Shown here piece after piece: positions 62,183-64,000 of a stretch of 64,000 nucleotides of DNA. The DNA comes from Xanthobacteraceae bacterium (GTDB taxonomy: Bacteria > Pseudomonadota > Alphaproteobacteria > Rhizobiales > Xanthobacteraceae): positions 248,001 to 312,000 of the forward strand of contig JARLIY010000132.1 in the NCBI GenBank assembly GCA_031291475.1. Reading direction: 5' to 3'. A program made the position numbers and the translations under genes. Under the pieces are notes generated by a model, which was not told the origin of the DNA, did no database searches, and saw only the letters and a program-made list of their open reading frames with translations. Position 1 is the stretch's first letter, and each line of letters opens with the position of its first letter.

Positions 62183-62814
62183 GCGCGCAACGTCCCTTCG
62201 TCCTTTGCCTGACCGGCTCGCTCGGCATGGGCAAATCGCGGACCGCGAAGTTCTTCGCCGAGGAAGGCGTGCCGGTGCACGATTCGGATGCGGTCGTGCA
62301 CGCGCTTTACGAGAGCGAAGCCGCGCCGCTCATCGAGCGGGCGTTTCCCGGAACGACCGCCGGCGGCAAGGTCGACCGCAACAAGCTTGCCGCCACGGTG
62401 GTCGGCGACCCCGCCGCGCTCGGGCGGCTTGAAGCGATCGTGCATCCGCTGGTCGCCACCGCGCGGGAGAAGTTCCTCGCCGAAGCGCAAGCCCGCGGCG
62501 CGCCCGTTGTTGTGCTCGATGTGCCGCTGTTGTTCGAAACGGGCGCAGAGCGCGGCTGCGACGCCGTCGTCGTGGTCTCAGCGCCGCCCGAGGTGCAACG
62601 GCGGCGGGCGTTCGAGAGGCCGGGCATGACCGAGGAGAAGTTCGCCGCGCTCGTCGCCAAGCAGGTGCCGGACGCGGAAAAGCGCCGGCAGGCGGACTTT
62701 ATCGTGGACAGTTCGCAATCATTCGAACATGCCCACGCCCAGGTGCGCGACATCCTGCGGGGTGTGGCTAAAATACGGGAAGACGCCGCTGATTCGGACG
62801 GCCCGGCGGCTTAG
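62179..62814 (+). CDS. coaE: Dephospho-CoA kinase
   Basis: 211 residues from ATG 62179, overlapping the maf stop; four upstream codons are rejected. P-loop LTGSLGMGKSRTAKFFAEEGVPVHDSDAVVH (G13-x4-GKS), then LFETGAERGCDAVVVVSAPPEVQRRRAFER with the Lid-type arginines. It catalyses the last step of coenzyme A synthesis. Family length is normal. Operon with maf and, 24 bp later, dnaQ. Confidence 0.95.
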   Translation: MSAQRPFVLCLTGSLGMGKSRTAKFFAEEGVPVHDSDAVVHALYESEAAPLIERAFPGTTAGGKVDRNKLAATVVGDPAALGRLEAIVHPLVATAREKFLAEAQARGAPVVVLDVPLLFETGAERGCDAVVVVSAPPEVQRRRAFERPGMTEEKFAALVAKQVPDAEKRRQADFIVDSSQSFEHAHAQVRDILRGVAKIREDAADSDGPAA

Positions 62815-62838
62815 AGCTGCGGACAGCATGGGAGAGCG

Positions 62839-63534
62839 ATGCGCGAGATAGCGCTCGATACCGAGACCACGGGTCTCGATCCGCTGGACGGTCATCGCCT
62901 GGTCGAGATCGGCGGTATCGAGCTGGTCAATCGCATTCCCTCTGGCCAGAGCTTCCACCGCTACTTCAATCCCCGGCGCAGTATGCCGGCGGAGGCGTTC
63001 GCGGTTCACGGCCTCAGCGAGGAATTCCTCAAAGACAAAATGTTTTTCGAGGAAGTGGCGGACGAGTTGCTCGCCTTTCTCGGCGATGCACCTTTGGTCA
63101 TCCACAATGCCGCCTTCGACCTCGGCTTTCTCAATGCCGAGCTCGACCGCGCGGGCCGGCCGCCGATCGGGCGGGAGCGCGTGGTCGATACGCTCTTGAT
63201 CGCGCGGCGCAAGCATCCCGGCGGATCGAACCGGCTCGACGATCTTTGCGTGCGCTACGCGATCGACAATTCCCGGCGCACCAAGCATGGCGCGCTGCTG
63301 GATGCCGAACTCCTTGCCGAGGTTTATGTCGAACTGATCGGCGCCCGCCAGGCGCAGCTCGTTCTTTCCCAGTCGGCGATGCCGGACCACTTGCGCGGCG
63401 AGCCTATTATCGTGCGCCAGCGCCCGGTGCCGCTGGTGGCGACGGTCACCGCGGAAGAACGCGCGGCGCATCGGGCGTTCGTCGCCACGCTGGGCGGGAA
63501 CGCCATCTGGAACGATTACGTCAGTTCGGGTTGA
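62839..63534 (+). CDS. dnaQ: DNA polymerase III epsilon subunit (3'-5' proofreading exonuclease)
   Basis: 231 residues of the DEDDh exonuclease class. Exo I is D7-T-E9 ([12 protein letters not shown]), Exo II is [11 protein letters not shown], and Exo III is [14 protein letters not shown] with the catalytic His and Asp. A clamp-binding-like region follows near the C-terminus. It proofreads for the replicative polymerase. It lies tail-to-tail with secB, overlapping by 14 bp. Confidence 0.95.
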   Translation: MREIALDTETTGLDPLDGHRLVEIGGIELVNRIPSGQSFHRYFNPRRSMPAEAFAVHGLSEEFLKDKMFFEEVADELLAFLGDAPLVIHNAAFDLGFLNAELDRAGRPPIGRERVVDTLLIARRKHPGGSNRLDDLCVRYAIDNSRRTKHGALLDAELLAEVYVELIGARQAQLVLSQSAMPDHLRGEPIIVRQRPVPLVATVTAEERAAHRAFVATLGGNAIWNDYVSSG

Positions 63535-64000
63535 TCGCCTGCGGCGGCGCCCCGGCCTGCGCGGCTGCAAGCCGCTGGCGGTAGAGGCTGACAAAATCGA
63601 TCGGCTCGAGCAGCAGCGGGGCGAAGCCGCCGTTGCGCACCGCCGTGGCGACGATCTCGCGCGCGAAGGGAAACAAGAGCCGCGGGCATTCGATCAGCAT
63701 GATCGGCTGCAGGCTTTCGGGCGGTATGTTCTGGATGCGGAAGGCGCCGGCGAAGACCAGCTCGAAACTGAACAGCATCATGCCCTTGGCTTCGGCTTTG
63801 CCTTCCAGTCGCAAAGTCACCTCGTAATCGTTGCCGCTAATGGGAGCGGCATCGACATTGACCTGGATGTTGATGCTCGGCTGCTGGCCGGTCGGCGTCA
63901 TCGAACGGGGCGCGTTCGGATTTTCGAATGAAAAATCCTTCACGTATTGCGCAAGCACGCCGATTTGCGGCACCTCCGTCTGCGGGAGAGGACCGCCATT
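63521..64000 (-). CDS. secB: Protein-export chaperone SecB (N-terminus outside window)
   Basis: About 159 residues are present; the frame is open through the window edge (upstream codons read [22 protein letters not shown]). A GTG at 63973 is not the true start, because SecB proteins of relatives carry a short N-terminal tail before [20 protein letters not shown]. Family motifs: [52 protein letters not shown]. Tetrameric cytosolic chaperone that keeps preproteins unfolded for SecA. Convergent with dnaQ. Confidence 0.95.
   Translation of the reverse strand, partial: NGGPLPQTEVPQIGVLAQYVKDFSFENPNAPRSMTPTGQQPSINIQVNVDAAPISGNDYEVTLRLEGKAEAKGMMLFSFELVFAGAFRIQNIPPESLQPIMLIECPRLLFPFAREIVATAVRNGGFAPLLLEPIDFVSLYRQRLAAAQAGAPPQAINPN

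Overview
The window is GC-rich chromosomal DNA from an alphaproteobacterium, most likely Hyphomicrobiales (Bradyrhizobiaceae/Xanthobacteraceae-like). The evidence is gene order (rpsT-dnaA-dnaN-recF-gyrB; tsaB-rimI-miaB-phoH-ybeY-corC-lnt-praR-metK-trmB-rimP-nusA-ylxR-infB-rbfA-truB-rpsO-pnp; parB-parA-rsmG-mnmG-mnmE-rho-hemJ-hemE-[oriC]-maf-coaE-dnaQ-secB), GANTC clusters typical of CcrM methylation, and intergenic palindromes of a kind common in Bradyrhizobium relatives. Genus cannot be fixed from the sequence alone.

Layout. 1-8.4 kb: end of rpsT, a 1.08 kb non-coding dnaA upstream region, then dnaA, dnaN, recF, a possible 61-aa protein and gyrB. 8.4-14.2 kb (minus strand): a glutamine synthetase-like ligase, a Rieske oxygenase, an exported metallo-beta-lactamase-fold protein, a membrane-anchored hypothetical protein and a PfkB kinase. 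14.4-36.8 kb (plus): trpS, uspA, nfuA, then a long run of tRNA/rRNA modification, transcription and translation genes ending in pnp. 36.9-42.7 kb (minus): a MarR-controlled EmrAB-type efflux operon, macro-domain and patatin proteins, and 3-hydroxybutyrate dehydrogenase. 42.9-45.7 kb: zur, a DMT-family transporter and ispG. 45.7-49.3 kb: an accessory cassette centred on a divergent two-winged-helix regulator. 49.4-60.4 kb: partition, tRNA-modification, rho and haem genes. 60.4-60.7 kb: predicted oriC between hemE and a PPDK/PEP-synthase regulatory protein. 60.7-64 kb: maf, coaE, dnaQ and the body of secB.

How it fits together. This is the origin-proximal domain. DnaA, the sliding clamp, RecF, GyrB and the DnaQ exonuclease act on replication. 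ParA/ParB act on two perfect parS sites (51,802 and 53,802), one inside rsmG and one between mnmG and mnmE. Besides the hemE-linked oriC there is a tandem pair of perfect TTATCCACA DnaA boxes inside mnmE, about 6.2 kb away, a candidate DnaA-binding or titration locus.

The most novel-looking parts are (i) the 45.7-49.3 kb cassette (SRPBCC, DUF899 thioredoxin-like, small membrane protein, two-wHTH regulator, beta-propeller) with a shared TTGTCAC/GTGACAA element; (ii) the Rieske oxygenase-glutamine synthetase pair, which suggests gamma-glutamylation-assisted catabolism; and (iii) a palindromic repeat read into the N-terminus of TruB. No tRNA, rRNA, CRISPR array, IS element or prophage was recognised.
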